A stretch of 64,000 nt of DNA from Streptomyces sp. TS71-3 (GCF_018327685.1 NZ_BNEL01000001.1:4588001-4652000); one strand, 5' to 3'. Shown: positions 21,090-31,657, counted from the first letter of the stretch. A program made the numbers and translations. Notes: generated by a model from the sequence alone, not told the origin.

Positions 21090-21396
21090 GGCAGGCAGGG
21101 GCGGCAATCAGGGGCGCGGGCCGGTTCGGGTTCCCGGCCGGGCGCTGCGGGCACGGTGTCTGGCCTCATGGCCCCGGGGTCGTCGGCCGTCCGGAAGGCT
21201 GGGGTGCGAGGGCCTCCAGTGGCGCGAGGGCCCTCCCGGCGGGCGTCCGGCTCTTTCCAGGGGCCTCGCCCAGTGCCTCAAAGGCCGGAAGATGCCCCCA
21301 GCGGCCGATCCGGGCGGTGCGGACGGGGCCCGTTATGGAGCCGTAGCCCGTTGGGTTGCCGCTCGCCCGGCTCGGCAAGGTAGCGTCAGAACTGCC
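21090..21396 (+). promoter_or_regulatory. Gap upstream of lgt with candidate -10 element
   Basis: About 300 nt without a gene. A degenerate copy of the dispersed repeat (AGGGGCGCGGGCCGG) lies near 21111-21125. Just before lgt, TAGCGT at 21381-21386 is a plausible -10 element, 10 nt before the ATG. Nothing else is clear. Confidence 0.35.
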
Positions 21397-22371
21397 ATGG
21401 ACCTAGCTTTCATCCCCAGCCCGTCCCGAGGTGTGCTGTACCTCGGCCCCGTCCCGCTGCGCGGCTACGCGTTCTGCATCATCGTCGGCGTCTTCGTGGC
21501 CGTCTGGCTCGGCAACCGGCGCTGGATCGCCCGCGGCGGGACCTCCGGCACCGTGGCCGACATCGCCGTGTGGGCGGTGCCCTTCGGCCTCGTCGGCGGC
21601 CGGCTGTACCACGTCATCACCGACTACGAGCTGTATTTCGGCCCCGGCCGCGACTGGGTCGACGCCTTCAAGATCTGGCAGGGCGGCCTCGGCATCTGGG
21701 GCGCCATCGCGCTCGGTGCGGTCGGCGCGTGGATCGGCTGCCGCAGGCGCGGCATCCCGCTGCCGGCGTGGGCCGACGCGGTCGCGCCCGGCGTGGCGCT
21801 GGCGCAGGCCTGCGGGCGCTGGGGCAACTGGTTCAACCAGGAGCTGTACGGGCGGCACACCGATCTGCCGTGGGCGCTGAAGATCACGTCGAACACGGAC
21901 GGCCGCGTGCCCGGCCTCTACCACCCGACGTTCCTGTACGAGTCGCTGTGGTGCGTTCTCGTGGCATTGCTGGTCATGTGGGCCGACAAGCGCTTCCAGC
22001 TGGGACACGGGCGGGTGCTGGCGCTGTACGTCGCGGCGTACTGCGTGGGCCGGGCCGGCACGGAGTACCTGCGGGTGGACGAGGCGCACCATGTCCTCGG
22101 GCTGCGGTTGAACGAGTGGACCGCGGTCGTCATCTTCCTGGTGGCCGTCGTGTACTTCGTGGTGTCGGCGCGGGTGCGGCCGGGTCGTGAGGAGGTCGTC
22201 GAGCCCCTCACGGCTCCCTCCGCCCCGGGTTCCTCTGCCTCGGCGGACTCTCCCTCTGAGGACTCTCCCGAGGAGGGCTCCGGTGCGGCGGTACCGGCGG
22301 ACGGCGCGGAGACGGCTTCCGCTTCCTCCGGTTCCGAGTCTCTGGCCGACTCGACGGAGTCCAAACACTGA
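21397..22371 (+). CDS. lgt: Prolipoprotein diacylglyceryl transferase
   Basis: A 324-residue integral membrane enzyme that transfers diacylglycerol to the lipobox cysteine of prolipoproteins, such as the LivK-like protein of this window. Seven hydrophobic segments are visible. The family signature is GVALAQACGRWGNWFNQELYG near 129-149, with the essential Arg/Asn residues, preceded by VGGRLYHVITD and followed by HPTFLYESLWC and a YLRVDE segment. The last about 50 residues form a Ser/Ala/Glu-rich tail beyond the catalytic fold, longer than in E. coli Lgt. Start ATG 21397. Confidence 0.94.
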   Translation: MDLAFIPSPSRGVLYLGPVPLRGYAFCIIVGVFVAVWLGNRRWIARGGTSGTVADIAVWAVPFGLVGGRLYHVITDYELYFGPGRDWVDAFKIWQGGLGIWGAIALGAVGAWIGCRRRGIPLPAWADAVAPGVALAQACGRWGNWFNQELYGRHTDLPWALKITSNTDGRVPGLYHPTFLYESLWCVLVALLVMWADKRFQLGHGRVLALYVAAYCVGRAGTEYLRVDEAHHVLGLRLNEWTAVVIFLVAVVYFVVSARVRPGREEVVEPLTAPSAPGSSASADSPSEDSPEEGSGAAVPADGAETASASSGSESLADSTESKH

Positions 22372-22839
22372 GGGTTCCCCGCTTCCGCCCAGGGGCGCGG
22401 GGAACTGCGCGACCAGCCAGCCAGAAGCCGATGACCGCGACGAACCGCAAGGGGCTGGGCGCAGCCCGTAAAGGGGCGCGGGGAAACTGCGCGATTCGGC
22501 ACCACCTGCCGGTGGTCACAGGCGAGACCCCAAACCACACCCCCGGCGGAGCCGGAAACCGCAGCAGCCGGAGAATTCCGTGGAGCCGAAATCCACCGGA
22601 ACCACCCCCCGGCGGTGCCGGAAAACCACCCCCGGCGGAGCCGGAAAACCCCGTCCGGCGGTAGCCGGACAGCACCCCACCGGAACCCGGGTGACCACGG
22701 GTTTTTCCGGCTCACCGCCACCGCGTTTACGCAGGTAAGTACGGCCTTCCTTGCTAGCGGCAAAGCTTTTCGCTGCGTACTTTCGAGGGTGCCGGAAGAG
22801 AATTTCGCCGGCTCACAGGAGGAAGGGAGCGGTGGGCGG
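22372..22839. repeat. Repeat-rich gap between lgt and the VIT gene
   Basis: Two copies of the dispersed repeat GCGCGGGGAACTGCGCGA (22391-22412; 22472-22494 with one extra A) are followed by at least four short GC-rich units of the type CCGGCGGAGCCGGAAA (about 22548-22662). Before the VIT gene lies an imperfect dyad GCAGGTAAG-n6-CTTCCTTGC at 22731-22754 and the inverted AGCGG-CAAAGCTTTT-CGCTG (22757-22776). These last two could be operators. No gene is supported here. Confidence 0.6.
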
Positions 22840-23571
22840 ATGTCCATCATCGAGACCGAGGCCGCACTGCACGAGGCCCATCGCGACAACCACACGCACC
22901 GTGACGTGAACGGCGGCTGGCTGCGCCCCGCGGTGTTCGGTGCGATGGACGGCCTGGTCTCCAACCTCGCCCTGATGACCGGCGTGGCCGGCGGAGCCGT
23001 CTCGCAGCACACCATCGTCATCACCGGCCTGGCCGGTCTCGCCGCGGGTGCCTTCTCCATGGCCGCCGGCGAGTACACCTCCGTCGCCTCCCAGCGCGAG
23101 CTGGTCGAGGCCGAGCTCGACGTGGAGCGCCGGGAACTGCTCGGCCACCCCAAGGACGAGGAGCAGGAGCTCGCCGCGCTCTACCAGGCCCGCGGCGTCG
23201 AGCCCGCCCTCGCCCGGGAGGTCGCCCGCCAGCTGTCCAAGGACCCCGAGCAGGCCCTGGAGATACACGCCCGGGAGGAGCTGGGCGTCGACCCCGGCGA
23301 CCTGCCGTCGCCGACCGTCGCCGCCGCGTCGTCCTTCGGCTCCTTCGCCCTGGGCGCCCTGCTGCCCGTCCTGCCCTACCTGCTGGGTGCGACCGCCCTG
23401 TGGCCCGCCCTGCTGCTGGCCCTGATCGGCCTCTTCGGATGCGGCGCCGTGGTGGCCCGCGTCACCGCCCGGTCCTGGTGGTTCAGCGGGCTGCGCCAGC
23501 TCGCCCTGGGCGGCGCCGCCGCCGGTGTGACATATGCCCTGGGCACGCTCTTCGGCGCGGCCGTAGGATGA
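22840..23571 (+). CDS. VIT/CCC1-family (vacuolar iron transporter-like) membrane protein
   Basis: A 243-residue protein starting MSIIETEAALHEAHRDNHTH. The first helix carries the VIT signature WLRPAVFGAMDGLVSNLALM near 25-44. A second helix region includes AAGAFSMAAGEYTSVASQRE, followed by a Glu-rich soluble segment (about 85-155, helical, metal-binding in plant VIT1), then three more hydrophobic helices to the C-terminus. The family exports or sequesters Fe2+/Mn2+; the substrate here is inferred. GGAAGGGAG upstream supports ATG 22840. An alternative GTG at 22790 would add 17 residues. Confidence 0.88.
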   Translation: MSIIETEAALHEAHRDNHTHRDVNGGWLRPAVFGAMDGLVSNLALMTGVAGGAVSQHTIVITGLAGLAAGAFSMAAGEYTSVASQRELVEAELDVERRELLGHPKDEEQELAALYQARGVEPALAREVARQLSKDPEQALEIHAREELGVDPGDLPSPTVAAASSFGSFALGALLPVLPYLLGATALWPALLLALIGLFGCGAVVARVTARSWWFSGLRQLALGGAAAGVTYALGTLFGAAVG

Positions 23572-24091
23572 TGTGCCGGCCTGTTTTCCCGGTGCACCCA
23601 TCCGCGTGGCGGCGCAAGTAGCTGTTACGCGACGGTTTCAATGCGCGGACCCCTGGGCATGAGGGCTAAGCGCTGGTGGGCAACGAAGCTCGCCGGTCAC
23701 CGGGCCGACGCGCATCGATCTGTACGTACGGTCCCATCCTGAGAAGCCACTACAGGGTCTGGCGTACCGGAATCGGGTCCGTCGGCCAGCACAGTGTCCG
23801 TGTTGTACATACCAACGGGTATCCGCCCGTGACATCGGCGTCTGCCTCGACAGCGCATGCTGCGAGGGACACAGGCGTCCGCCCCATGGGTCCGCCTGGG
23901 TACCCACTGCATCGCCTCGACCGGCACACGGCCGTTCACCTGCGTTGTCCGCATGTTGGAATGCAACGTCCGATTCTCGGGAAGCGTTTCATCATGTAAC
24001 CTGCACGAAATTTTCGCGGAGGGCCAAAGTCGTCCCTCGGCATTCGCACCTCTGGGAGGTGCCCATCGCCACGACGACGACGGGAGAGCCG
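23572..24091 (+). promoter_or_regulatory. Long gltB upstream region
   Basis: 520 nt without a gene, with lower G+C than its surroundings towards the 3' end. A GlnR-like element is described separately. A structured stretch at about 23640-23715 (CATGAGGGCTAAGCGCTGG and following) could be the aptamer-like part of a leader, but I could not match it to a riboswitch class. GGGAGAG precedes ATG 24092. Confidence 0.4.
23996..24011 (+). promoter_or_regulatory. GlnR-like box upstream of gltB
   Basis: GTAAC-CTGCAC-GAAAT fits the GTnAC-n6-GAAAC half-site pair known for the nitrogen regulator GlnR of streptomycetes, with one mismatch at the last base. It lies about 80 bp before the gltB start. Only one a/b pair is seen. 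Regulation is inferred from the sequence. Confidence 0.4.
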
Positions 24092-27000
24092 ATGCGTACG
24101 CCGCGCCAGCCGTCCCCGCATTCCGCGCCTGAGGCGCACTCCCTCCGGGGGTCCATGGATGCCCGCCCTGTCGCCCAGGGCATGTACGACCCGCGTTACG
24201 AGCACGACGCCTGCGGCGTCGGTTTCGTGGCCACCCTCACCGGTGAGGCGAGCCACGCGCTGGTCGAGCAGGCGCTGACCGTACTGCGCAATCTGGAGCA
24301 CCGGGGCGCGACCGGCTCGGAGCCCGACACCGGGGACGGCGCGGGCCTGCTCTCCCAGGTGCCCGACGCGTTCCTGCGCGAGGTCACCGACTTCACGCTG
24401 CCCGAGGCCGGGGCGTACGCCGTGGGCATCGCCTTCCTGCCGCGCGCCGACGCGCTCGTCGCCGACGCCGCCGCGCCGGACGCCGACCCGCGCGCCGCCG
24501 GCGTGGACGCCGCGGCCAAGGCCGTCGCCCACATCGAGACCCTGGCCGCCGACGAGGGGCTGACCGTGCTCGGCTGGCGCGACGTCCCCGTAGCGCCCCA
24601 GATGCTGGGCACCACCGCCCGCTCCACGATGCCGGCCTTCCGCCAGCTCTTCGTCGCCGACGAGGCGGGCACGGCGCGCGGCATCGAGCTGGACCGCAAG
24701 GCCTTCGTGCTGCGCAAGCGCGCCGAGCGGGAGGCGGGGGTCTACTTCCCGTCGCTGTCCGCGCGCACCCTCGTATACAAGGGCATGCTCACCACGGGGC
24801 AGCTGGAGCCGTTCTTCCCGGACCTGTCGGACCGCCGGTTCGCGTCCGCGATCGCGCTGGTCCACTCGCGGTTCTCCACGAACACCTTCCCGAGCTGGCC
24901 GCTCGCCCACCCGTACCGCTTCGTGGCGCACAACGGCGAGATCAACACCGTCATGGGCAACCGCAACTGGATGCGGGCCCGCGAGTCGCAGCTCGCCTCC
25001 GACCTCTTCGGGGACGGCGAGCTCGCCCGCGTCTTCCCGGTGTGCACCCCCGGCGCCTCCGACTCGGCCACCTTCGACGAGGTCCTGGAGCTGCTCCACC
25101 TCGGCGGCCGCCCGCTCCCGCACGCCGTGCTGATGATGATCCCGGAGGCCTGGGAGAACCACCCCTCCATGGACCCGGCCCGGCGCGCCTTCTACCAGTA
25201 CCACTCCACCATGATGGAGCCCTGGGACGGCCCGGCCTGCGTCTCCTTCACCGACGGCACCCAGGTCGGCGCCGTGCTGGACCGCAACGGCCTGCGCCCC
25301 GGCCGCTACTGGGTCACCGACGACGGCCTCGTGGTGCTCGGCTCCGAGGTGGGCGTGCTGGACATCGACCCCGCCAAGGTGGTCCGCAAGGGCCGCCTCC
25401 AGCCGGGCCGGATGTTCCTCGTCGACACCGCCGAGCACCGCATCATCGAGGACGACGAGATCAAGGCCGAGCTCGCCGCCGAGCACCCGTACGCCGAGTG
25501 GCTGGAGGCGGGCGAGATCGAGCTGGAGGACCTGCCCGAGCGCGAGCACATCGTGCACACGCACGCCTCCGTCACGCGCCGTCAGCAGACCTTCGGCTAC
25601 ACCGAGGAGGAGCTGCGCATCCTCCTCGCGCCGATGGCGAAGAGCGGGGCCGAGCCGATCGGCTCGATGGGCACCGACACCCCCATCGCCGTGCTCTCCG
25701 ACCGTCCCCGGCTGCTCTTCGACTACTTCACGCAGCTCTTCGCGCAGGTCACCAACCCGCCGCTGGACGCCATCCGGGAGGAGCTGGTCACCTCGCTGCG
25801 CTCCTCGGTCGGCCCGGGCGCAAACCTGCTCGCACCCACCGCGGCGTCCTGTCGCAGCGTCACCCTGCCGTTCCCGGTGATCGACAACGACGAGCTGGCC
25901 AAGCTCATCCACATCAACGCCGACGGCGACATGCCCGGCATGAAGGCCGTGACCCTCTCCGGCCTGTACCGGGTGAACGGCGGCGGTCCGGCGCTGTCCG
26001 CCCGTCTCGACGAGATCTGCGCCGAGGCCGACGCCGCCATCGAGGCCGGCGCCCGGCTGATCGTGCTCTCCGACCGGCACTCCGACGCCGAGCACGCCCC
26101 GATCCCTTCGCTGCTGCTCACCGCGGCCGTGCACCACCACCTCATCCGCACCCGGCAGCGCACCCACGTCGGCCTGCTGGTGGAGGCCGGCGACGTCCGC
26201 GAGGTGCACCACGTCGCCCTGCTCATCGGCTACGGCGCCGCCGCGGTCAACCCGTACCTGGCGATGGAGTCCGTCGAGGACCTGGTGCGCGCGGGGACGT
26301 TCCTGCCCGACGTCGAGGCCGAGCAGGCCATCCGCAACCTCATCCACGCGCTCGGCAAGGGCGTGCTCAAGGTGATGTCCAAGATGGGCATCTCCACCGT
26401 CGCCTCCTACCGGGGCGCGCAGGTCTTCGAGGCGGTCGGCCTCGACGAGGAGTTCGTCGCCAAGTACTTCGACGGCACCGCCACGAAGATCAACGGCGTG
26501 GGCCTCGACGTGATCGCCGGCGAGGTCGCCGCCCGGCACGCCAAGGCCTACCCGGCCTCCGGCATGGCCCCGGCGCACCGCGCGCTGGAGATCGGCGGCG
26601 AGTACCAGTGGCGCCGCGAGGGTGAGCCGCACCTCTTCGACCCGGAGTCGGTCTTCCGCCTCCAGCACTCCACGCGCTCCCGCCGCTACGACATCTTCAA
26701 GAAGTACACCTCGCGGGTGAACGAGCAGTCCGAGCGGCTGATGACGCTGCGCGGCCTGTTCGGCTTCGTGACGGGCGACTCGGCGCGTTCCCCGATCCCG
26801 ATCGAGGAGGTCGAGCCGGTCTCCGAGATCGTCAAGCGGTTCTCCACCGGCGCCATGTCGTACGGCTCCATCTCCCAGGAGGCGCACGAGACGCTGGCCA
26901 TCGCCATGAACCAGCTCGGCGGCAAGTCCAACACCGGTGAGGGCGGCGAGGACCCCGACCGGCTGTACGACCCGGCGCGGCGCTCCGCCATCAAGCAGGT

Positions 27001-28765
27001 CGCCTCCGGCCGGTTCGGCGTGACCAGCGAGTACCTGGTCAACTCCGACGACATCCAGATCAAGATGGCGCAGGGCGCCAAGCCCGGCGAGGGCGGCCAG
27101 CTGCCCGGCCACAAGGTCTACCCCTGGATCGCCAAGACCCGGCACTCCACCCCGGGCGTCGGCCTGATCTCGCCGCCGCCGCACCACGACATCTACTCGA
27201 TCGAGGACCTCGCCCAGCTCATCCACGACCTGAAGAACGCGAACCCGCGGGCCAGGGTCCACGTGAAGCTGGTCTCCGAGGTCGGCGTGGGCACCGTCGC
27301 GGCGGGCGTCTCCAAGGCGCACGCGGACGTCGTCCTGATCTCCGGGCACGACGGCGGCACCGGCGCCTCCCCGCTCACCTCGCTCAAGCACGCGGGCGGC
27401 CCCTGGGAGCTGGGGCTCGCCGAGACCCAGCAGACGCTGCTGCTCAACGGCCTGCGCGACCGCATCGTGGTGCAGACCGACGGCCAGCTGAAGACCGGCC
27501 GGGACGTGGTCGTCGCGGCGCTCCTCGGCGCCGAGGAGTTCGGCTTCGCCACCGCGCCGCTGGTGGTCTCGGGTTGCATCATGATGCGCGTCTGCCACCT
27601 GGACACCTGCCCGGTCGGCATCGCCACGCAGAACCCGGTGCTGCGCGACCGGTTCTCCGGCAAGCCCGAGTTCGTCGTGAACTTCTTCGAGTTCATCGCC
27701 GAGGAGGTCCGCGAGCTCCTCGGCGAGCTGGGCTTCCGCTCCATCGAGGAGGCCGTCGGGCACGCCGAGGCGCTCGACATCTCCCGCGCCGTCGAGCACT
27801 GGAAGGCGCAGGGGCTCGACCTGGAGCCGCTGCTGCACGTGCCCGACCTGCTGGACGGCGCGGTGCGCCACCGGGCGATCGCGCAGGACCACGGCCTGGA
27901 GAAGGCGCTCGACAACCAGCTCATCAAGCTGGCCGCGGACGCCCTGGCCGCAGGCGTCGGCACCGAGGCCCAGCCGGTCCGCGCCCAGGTGCCCATCCGC
28001 AACATCAACCGCACCGTCGGCACCATGCTCGGCCACGAGGTGACCAGGAAGTTCGGCGGCGCCGGCCTGCCCGACGACACCATCGACATCACCTTCACCG
28101 GCTCCGCGGGCCAGTCCTTCGGCGCCTTCCTGCCGCGCGGTGTGACGCTGCGCCTTGAGGGCGACGCCAACGACTACGTCGGCAAGGGCCTGTCCGGCGG
28201 CCGGGTGATCGTCCGCCCGGACCGGGGGGCCGACCACCTCGCCGAGTTCTCCACGATCGCCGGCAACACCATCGCCTACGGGGCGACCGGCGGGGAGCTC
28301 TTCCTGCGCGGCCGCACCGGCGAGCGGTGCTGCGTGCGCAACTCCGGCGCGACCGTCGTCACCGAGGGCGTGGGCGACCACGGCTGCGAGTACATGACCG
28401 GCGGCCGGACGCTCGTCCTCGGCCCGACGGGACGGAACTTCGCGGCCGGCATGTCCGGCGGCATCGCCTACGTCATCGACCTCGACGAGGCCAACGTCAA
28501 CCCGGGCAACCTGGCCTCCCTCAGCCCGCTCGACGACACCGACCGGCAGTGGCTGCACGACACCGTGCGCAGGCACCACCAGGAGACCGGCTCCACGGTC
28601 GCCGAGAAGCTGCTGGCGGACTGGGACACCGCCGTGCAGCGCTTCAGCAAGATCATCCCAAGCACCTACCAGGCAGTGCTCGCCGCCAAGGAAGCCGCCG
28701 AGCGGGACGGTCTCTCCGAGACCGAGACCACCGAGAAGATGATGGAGGCGGCGACCAATGGCTGA
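24092..28765 (+). CDS. gltB: Glutamate synthase (NADPH) large subunit
   Basis: A 1557-residue protein of the GOGAT pathway, which turns glutamine and 2-oxoglutarate into two glutamates. The N-terminal Ntn amidotransferase is made by cleavage before Cys41 in [12 protein letters not shown], so the first 40 residues are a propeptide. The central and FMN-binding synthase domains follow ([42 protein letters not shown]). The 3Fe-4S cysteines are in [16 protein letters not shown], and the C-terminal beta-helix glycine repeats are present. Overlaps gltD by 8 nt. An in-frame ATG at 23945 is rejected because the extra residues run through the promoter region. Confidence 0.96.
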   Translation: MRTPRQPSPHSAPEAHSLRGSMDARPVAQGMYDPRYEHDACGVGFVATLTGEASHALVEQALTVLRNLEHRGATGSEPDTGDGAGLLSQVPDAFLREVTDFTLPEAGAYAVGIAFLPRADALVADAAAPDADPRAAGVDAAAKAVAHIETLAADEGLTVLGWRDVPVAPQMLGTTARSTMPAFRQLFVADEAGTARGIELDRKAFVLRKRAEREAGVYFPSLSARTLVYKGMLTTGQLEPFFPDLSDRRFASAIALVHSRFSTNTFPSWPLAHPYRFVAHNGEINTVMGNRNWMRARESQLASDLFGDGELARVFPVCTPGASDSATFDEVLELLHLGGRPLPHAVLMMIPEAWENHPSMDPARRAFYQYHSTMMEPWDGPACVSFTDGTQVGAVLDRNGLRPGRYWVTDDGLVVLGSEVGVLDIDPAKVVRKGRLQPGRMFLVDTAEHRIIEDDEIKAELAAEHPYAEWLEAGEIELEDLPEREHIVHTHASVTRRQQTFGYTEEELRILLAPMAKSGAEPIGSMGTDTPIAVLSDRPRLLFDYFTQLFAQVTNPPLDAIREELVTSLRSSVGPGANLLAPTAASCRSVTLPFPVIDNDELAKLIHINADGDMPGMKAVTLSGLYRVNGGGPALSARLDEICAEADAAIEAGARLIVLSDRHSDAEHAPIPSLLLTAAVHHHLIRTRQRTHVGLLVEAGDVREVHHVALLIGYGAAAVNPYLAMESVEDLVRAGTFLPDVEAEQAIRNLIHALGKGVLKVMSKMGISTVASYRGAQVFEAVGLDEEFVAKYFDGTATKINGVGLDVIAGEVAARHAKAYPASGMAPAHRALEIGGEYQWRREGEPHLFDPESVFRLQHSTRSRRYDIFKKYTSRVNEQSERLMTLRGLFGFVTGDSARSPIPIEEVEPVSEIVKRFSTGAMSYGSISQEAHETLAIAMNQLGGKSNTGEGGEDPDRLYDPARRSAIKQVASGRFGVTSEYLVNSDDIQIKMAQGAKPGEGGQLPGHKVYPWIAKTRHSTPGVGLISPPPHHDIYSIEDLAQLIHDLKNANPRARVHVKLVSEVGVGTVAAGVSKAHADVVLISGHDGGTGASPLTSLKHAGGPWELGLAETQQTLLLNGLRDRIVVQTDGQLKTGRDVVVAALLGAEEFGFATAPLVVSGCIMMRVCHLDTCPVGIATQNPVLRDRFSGKPEFVVNFFEFIAEEVRELLGELGFRSIEEAVGHAEALDISRAVEHWKAQGLDLEPLLHVPDLLDGAVRHRAIAQDHGLEKALDNQLIKLAADALAAGVGTEAQPVRAQVPIRNINRTVGTMLGHEVTRKFGGAGLPDDTIDITFTGSAGQSFGAFLPRGVTLRLEGDANDYVGKGLSGGRVIVRPDRGADHLAEFSTIAGNTIAYGATGGELFLRGRTGERCCVRNSGATVVTEGVGDHGCEYMTGGRTLVLGPTGRNFAAGMSGGIAYVIDLDEANVNPGNLASLSPLDDTDRQWLHDTVRRHHQETGSTVAEKLLADWDTAVQRFSKIIPSTYQAVLAAKEAAERDGLSETETTEKMMEAATNG

Positions 28766-30218
28766 CCCCAAGGGCTTTCTCACCCACGGCCGCGAGGTCG
28801 CCGAGACCCGCCCGGTCGAGGAGCGCGTCAGGGACTGGAGCGAGGTCTACGTCCCCGGCTCCCTGCTGCCGATCATCAGCAAGCAGGCCAGCCGGTGCAT
28901 GGACTGCGGCATCCCGTTCTGCCACCACGGCTGCCCGCTGGGGAACCTGATCCCCGAGTGGAACGACTTCGCCTACCGGGAGGACTGGAGCGCCGCCTCC
29001 GAGCGGCTGCACGCCACCAACAACTTCCCGGAGTTCACGGGCCGGCTCTGCCCGGCGCCCTGCGAGTCGTCGTGCGTGCTCGGCATCAACCAGCCGGCGG
29101 TCACCATCAAGAACGTCGAGGTCTCCATCATCGACAAGGCCTGGGAGAACGGCACCGTCGCGCCCCAGGCCCCCGAGCGGCTCTCCGGCAAGACCGTCGC
29201 CGTGATCGGCTCGGGCCCCGCGGGACTCGCCGCGGCCCAGCAGCTCACCCGCGCCGGCCACACCGTCGCCGTCTACGAGCGCGCCGACCGCATCGGCGGC
29301 CTGCTCCGTTACGGCATCCCCGAGTTCAAGATGGAGAAGCGGCACATCAACCGCCGTATCGAGCAGATGCGCGCGGAGGGCACCAAGTTCCGCACCGGCG
29401 TCGAGGTCGGCCGGGACCTCGACGCGGCCAAGCTGCGCGGCCGCTACGACGCGGTGGTGATCGCCGCCGGTGCCACCACCGCCCGCGACCTGCCCGTGCC
29501 GGGCCGCGAGCTGAACGGCATCCACCAGGCGATGGAGTACCTGCCCCTCTCCAACAAGGTGCAGGAGGGCGACTACGTCACCCCGCCCATCAGCGCGGAG
29601 GGCAAGCACGTCGTGGTCATCGGCGGCGGCGACACCGGCGCCGACTGCGTGGGCACCGCCCACCGGCAGGGCGCCGCCTCCGTCACCCAGCTGGAGATCA
29701 TGCCGCGACCCGGCGAGGAGCGCAGCGCAGGCCAGCCCTGGCCGACGTACCCCATGCTCTACAAGGTGACCTCCGCGCACGAGGAGGGCGGCGAGCGCAT
29801 CTACTCGGCGTCCACCACCCACTTCGAGGGCGACGAGGACGGCAACGTGCAGTGGCTGCACCTCGCCGAGGTCGGGTTCGTCGACGGCAAGCTCACGTCG
29901 AAGGAGGGCACCGAGCGGCGGATCCCGGCGCAGCTGGTCACGCTCGCGATGGGCTTCACCGGCACCGACCAGGAGAACGGCCTGGTCCGCCAGTTCGGCC
30001 TGGAGCTCGACGAACGCGGCAACATCGCCCGGGACGCCGACTTCCAGACCAACGTGCCGGGCGTGTTCGTCGCCGGTGACGCGGGCCGGGGCCAGTCGCT
30101 GATCGTGTGGGCGATCGCGGAGGGCCGTTCGGCCGCCCGCGGCGTGGACCGGTACCTGGCCGGCACCAGCGACCTGCCGGCCCCCATCGGCCCGATGGAC
30201 CGCGCGCTGACGGTCTGA
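28758..30218 (+). CDS. gltD: Glutamate synthase small subunit
   Basis: The 486-residue flavoprotein feeds electrons from NAD(P)H to GltB. The N-terminal region holds two Cys clusters for 4Fe-4S centres, [17 protein letters not shown] and [12 protein letters not shown]. The FAD site is [17 protein letters not shown] near 145-161, and the NAD(P)H site [17 protein letters not shown] near 285-301. [19 protein letters not shown] closes the C-terminal FAD domain. Start ATG 28758 lies inside gltB, so the two are translationally coupled. Confidence 0.96.
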   Translation: MADPKGFLTHGREVAETRPVEERVRDWSEVYVPGSLLPIISKQASRCMDCGIPFCHHGCPLGNLIPEWNDFAYREDWSAASERLHATNNFPEFTGRLCPAPCESSCVLGINQPAVTIKNVEVSIIDKAWENGTVAPQAPERLSGKTVAVIGSGPAGLAAAQQLTRAGHTVAVYERADRIGGLLRYGIPEFKMEKRHINRRIEQMRAEGTKFRTGVEVGRDLDAAKLRGRYDAVVIAAGATTARDLPVPGRELNGIHQAMEYLPLSNKVQEGDYVTPPISAEGKHVVVIGGGDTGADCVGTAHRQGAASVTQLEIMPRPGEERSAGQPWPTYPMLYKVTSAHEEGGERIYSASTTHFEGDEDGNVQWLHLAEVGFVDGKLTSKEGTERRIPAQLVTLAMGFTGTDQENGLVRQFGLELDERGNIARDADFQTNVPGVFVAGDAGRGQSLIVWAIAEGRSAARGVDRYLAGTSDLPAPIGPMDRALTV

Positions 30219-30247
30219 GAGTCCGCTTCGGGCCTGCGGCTGCTTTT

Positions 30248-30770
30248 CGCAGTTCCCCGCGCCCCTATGGGGCGCCGTGCGCCGAACGGCGCTGAACAGG
30301 ACGTCCCGTACAACGGCGTACGGAACTGAGCGCGGCGCCTGCGCGTCCCCGACCGGACCATGCGGGCGCCGTTGCGCTGTCCGGCCTTAGGGGCGCGGGG
30401 AACTGCGCGACAGGCCACGATGGCGCGGTCGGTCCGTCATGAACGGGATGGGGCACTCGGCGGGGGCGCGTAGCGCGCTATCAGGGGCGCGGGGAACTGC
30501 GCGACAAGCCACGACGATGCGGTCGGTCCGCCACGAACGGGATGGGGCACTCGGCGGGTCGGCGCGAAGCGCCCTATCAGGGGCGCGGGGAACTGCGCGA
30601 CAAGCCACGACGACGCGGTCAGCCCGCCACGCACCGGAAGGGGCACCTGGCAGGAGGCGCGAAGCGCCATGAACGGGGCGCGGGAACTGCGCGACAAGCC
30701 AGAAGAGCCCCGCAGAGCCGCACACAGAAGCGCACCCCACCGCGCCGGGGCGCAGCCCCACGCGTGCGCT
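30248..30770. repeat. Tandem array of four dispersed-repeat units (about 95 bp each) plus an inverted copy
   Basis: An inverted copy of the repeat core lies at 30248-30267. Direct units start at about 30389, 30483, 30579 and 30674 (spacings 94, 96 and 95). Each opens with AGGGGCGCGGGGAACTGCG and continues with a conserved CGACAAGCCACGACGA and CCACGAACGGGATGGGGCAC. The first three units are most alike, and the fourth decays. The array fills the gap between gltD and the minus-strand metallopeptidase; a GGGGC-GCA-GCCCC hairpin (30747-30759) follows it. Short frames here are artefacts. Confidence 0.8.
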
Positions 30771-31657
30771 CAGGTATCACACTCCAGCACCGTCCTGCAC
30801 AGCCCACACCGCGCCCGCACCCGCCCCCGCACCGGCACCCTGACCCGCTGCCGGCAGGTCGGGCAGGCGAACGACACCCGCATCGGACCCTCGCCGTCGA
30901 AGGTGTACGGGCCATCGGCCGGGTACGGCGCGCCGTGGTCCTGGGCATACCGCCGGTCCTTGGCGTACCGCCGGCGCCCCGCCCAGCCGGCCGCGGTCAG
31001 CGGCGGCTGCCGTTCGTCGTGCTGCGCCAGCGTCATGCCCTTGGTGTAGGCCGTGTAGGCCTGCGGGCTGGTGAACCAGGGCGAGGGGTCCTCGTGGAAC
31101 ACCAGGGCGCGCTTGGCCAGGACGTACCCGAACTCCTCCGGGGTGAGGTAGCCCAGCTTCTGCGAGGAGACGGCGTCCTCCCGGAACGCGTCGAGCAGCA
31201 GCCACCCCGCGCCCAGGTAGGCGGCCGCGGTGTCGGTGAGGATCTCGTTGTCCCGGGTGCCGGGGAAGGAGAGGTCGAGGCGGTGCAGGTAGACGTGCAT
31301 GACCTCGTGCGCCAGGGCCGCGCCGATGTCGTTGCGGTGGGTGCGGAAGCGGTCGTTCAGCTCGACGAAGTACTCGGGGCCCGCGGCGAGCTCCACATGG
31401 GCGGCATGCGTCATCTCGCGGAAGCTGACGATCACCCGGGCGTCCGGCAGGCGGTAGTGCCGCACCATCTCGTGGGCCACCCGCTGCACGCCCAGATAGA
31501 GGTCGTCCTGGTCGCAGAAGGCCACGTCGGCGGGGATCACGCTGGTCTCGAAGGTGTGCACGGTGTCGTAGGAGAGCCGCTTGTAGAGCGCCGTGAGGGC
31601 CGTGCGCACCGTGTCGAGGTGCGGGAAGCCGTGTTCCACCGGTCCGTCGTTCGCCAC
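30770..31657 (-). CDS. Putative zinc metallopeptidase (HExxH) with C-terminal zinc ribbon
   Basis: A 295-residue protein of no named family that I recognise. Residues 117-121 read HEVMH, followed by HVYLHRLDL and NEILTDTAAAYLGAG, where E138 is placed as the third ligand of a gluzincin-type site. The C-terminus has CPTC at about 265-268 and CGLC at about 284-287, a zinc ribbon separated by a basic VRVPVRGRVRAR linker. No signal peptide or membrane helix is visible, so it should be cytoplasmic. GTG 31657 is preferred over TTG 31663 because AAGGGGG lies 7 nt before it. No operon partner. Peptidase activity is inferred from motifs only. Confidence 0.7.
   Translation of the reverse strand: MANDGPVEHGFPHLDTVRTALTALYKRLSYDTVHTFETSVIPADVAFCDQDDLYLGVQRVAHEMVRHYRLPDARVIVSFREMTHAAHVELAAGPEYFVELNDRFRTHRNDIGAALAHEVMHVYLHRLDLSFPGTRDNEILTDTAAAYLGAGWLLLDAFREDAVSSQKLGYLTPEEFGYVLAKRALVFHEDPSPWFTSPQAYTAYTKGMTLAQHDERQPPLTAAGWAGRRRYAKDRRYAQDHGAPYPADGPYTFDGEGPMRVSFACPTCRQRVRVPVRGRVRARCGLCRTVLECDT

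Noticed and set aside
23640..23720. Possible SAM-IV or other riboswitch before gltB (CATGAG, GGCAAC words)
   Set aside because: Only two short words fit; the pairing pattern of the class is not reproduced and gltB is not a methionine gene. Kept only as an unexplained leader.
23945..24091. Longer N-terminus for GltB
   Set aside because: Would extend through the GlnR-like box and promoter region; ATG 24092 has a good ribosome binding site.
23936..28783. 1615-codon open frame opposite gltB
   Set aside because: Low-complexity Val/Gly/Leu-rich antisense shadow; the plus strand encodes a full glutamate synthase.
30437..30761. Short frames with repeated VAQFPAPL or AVPRAP words near gltD, 41200 and 58000
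   Set aside because: They are translations of the dispersed intergenic repeat GCGCGGGGAACTGCGCGA, not genes.
30389..30770. CRISPR array
   Set aside because: Units are about 95 bp with a similar whole-length sequence, not short repeats with unique spacers, and there are no cas genes.
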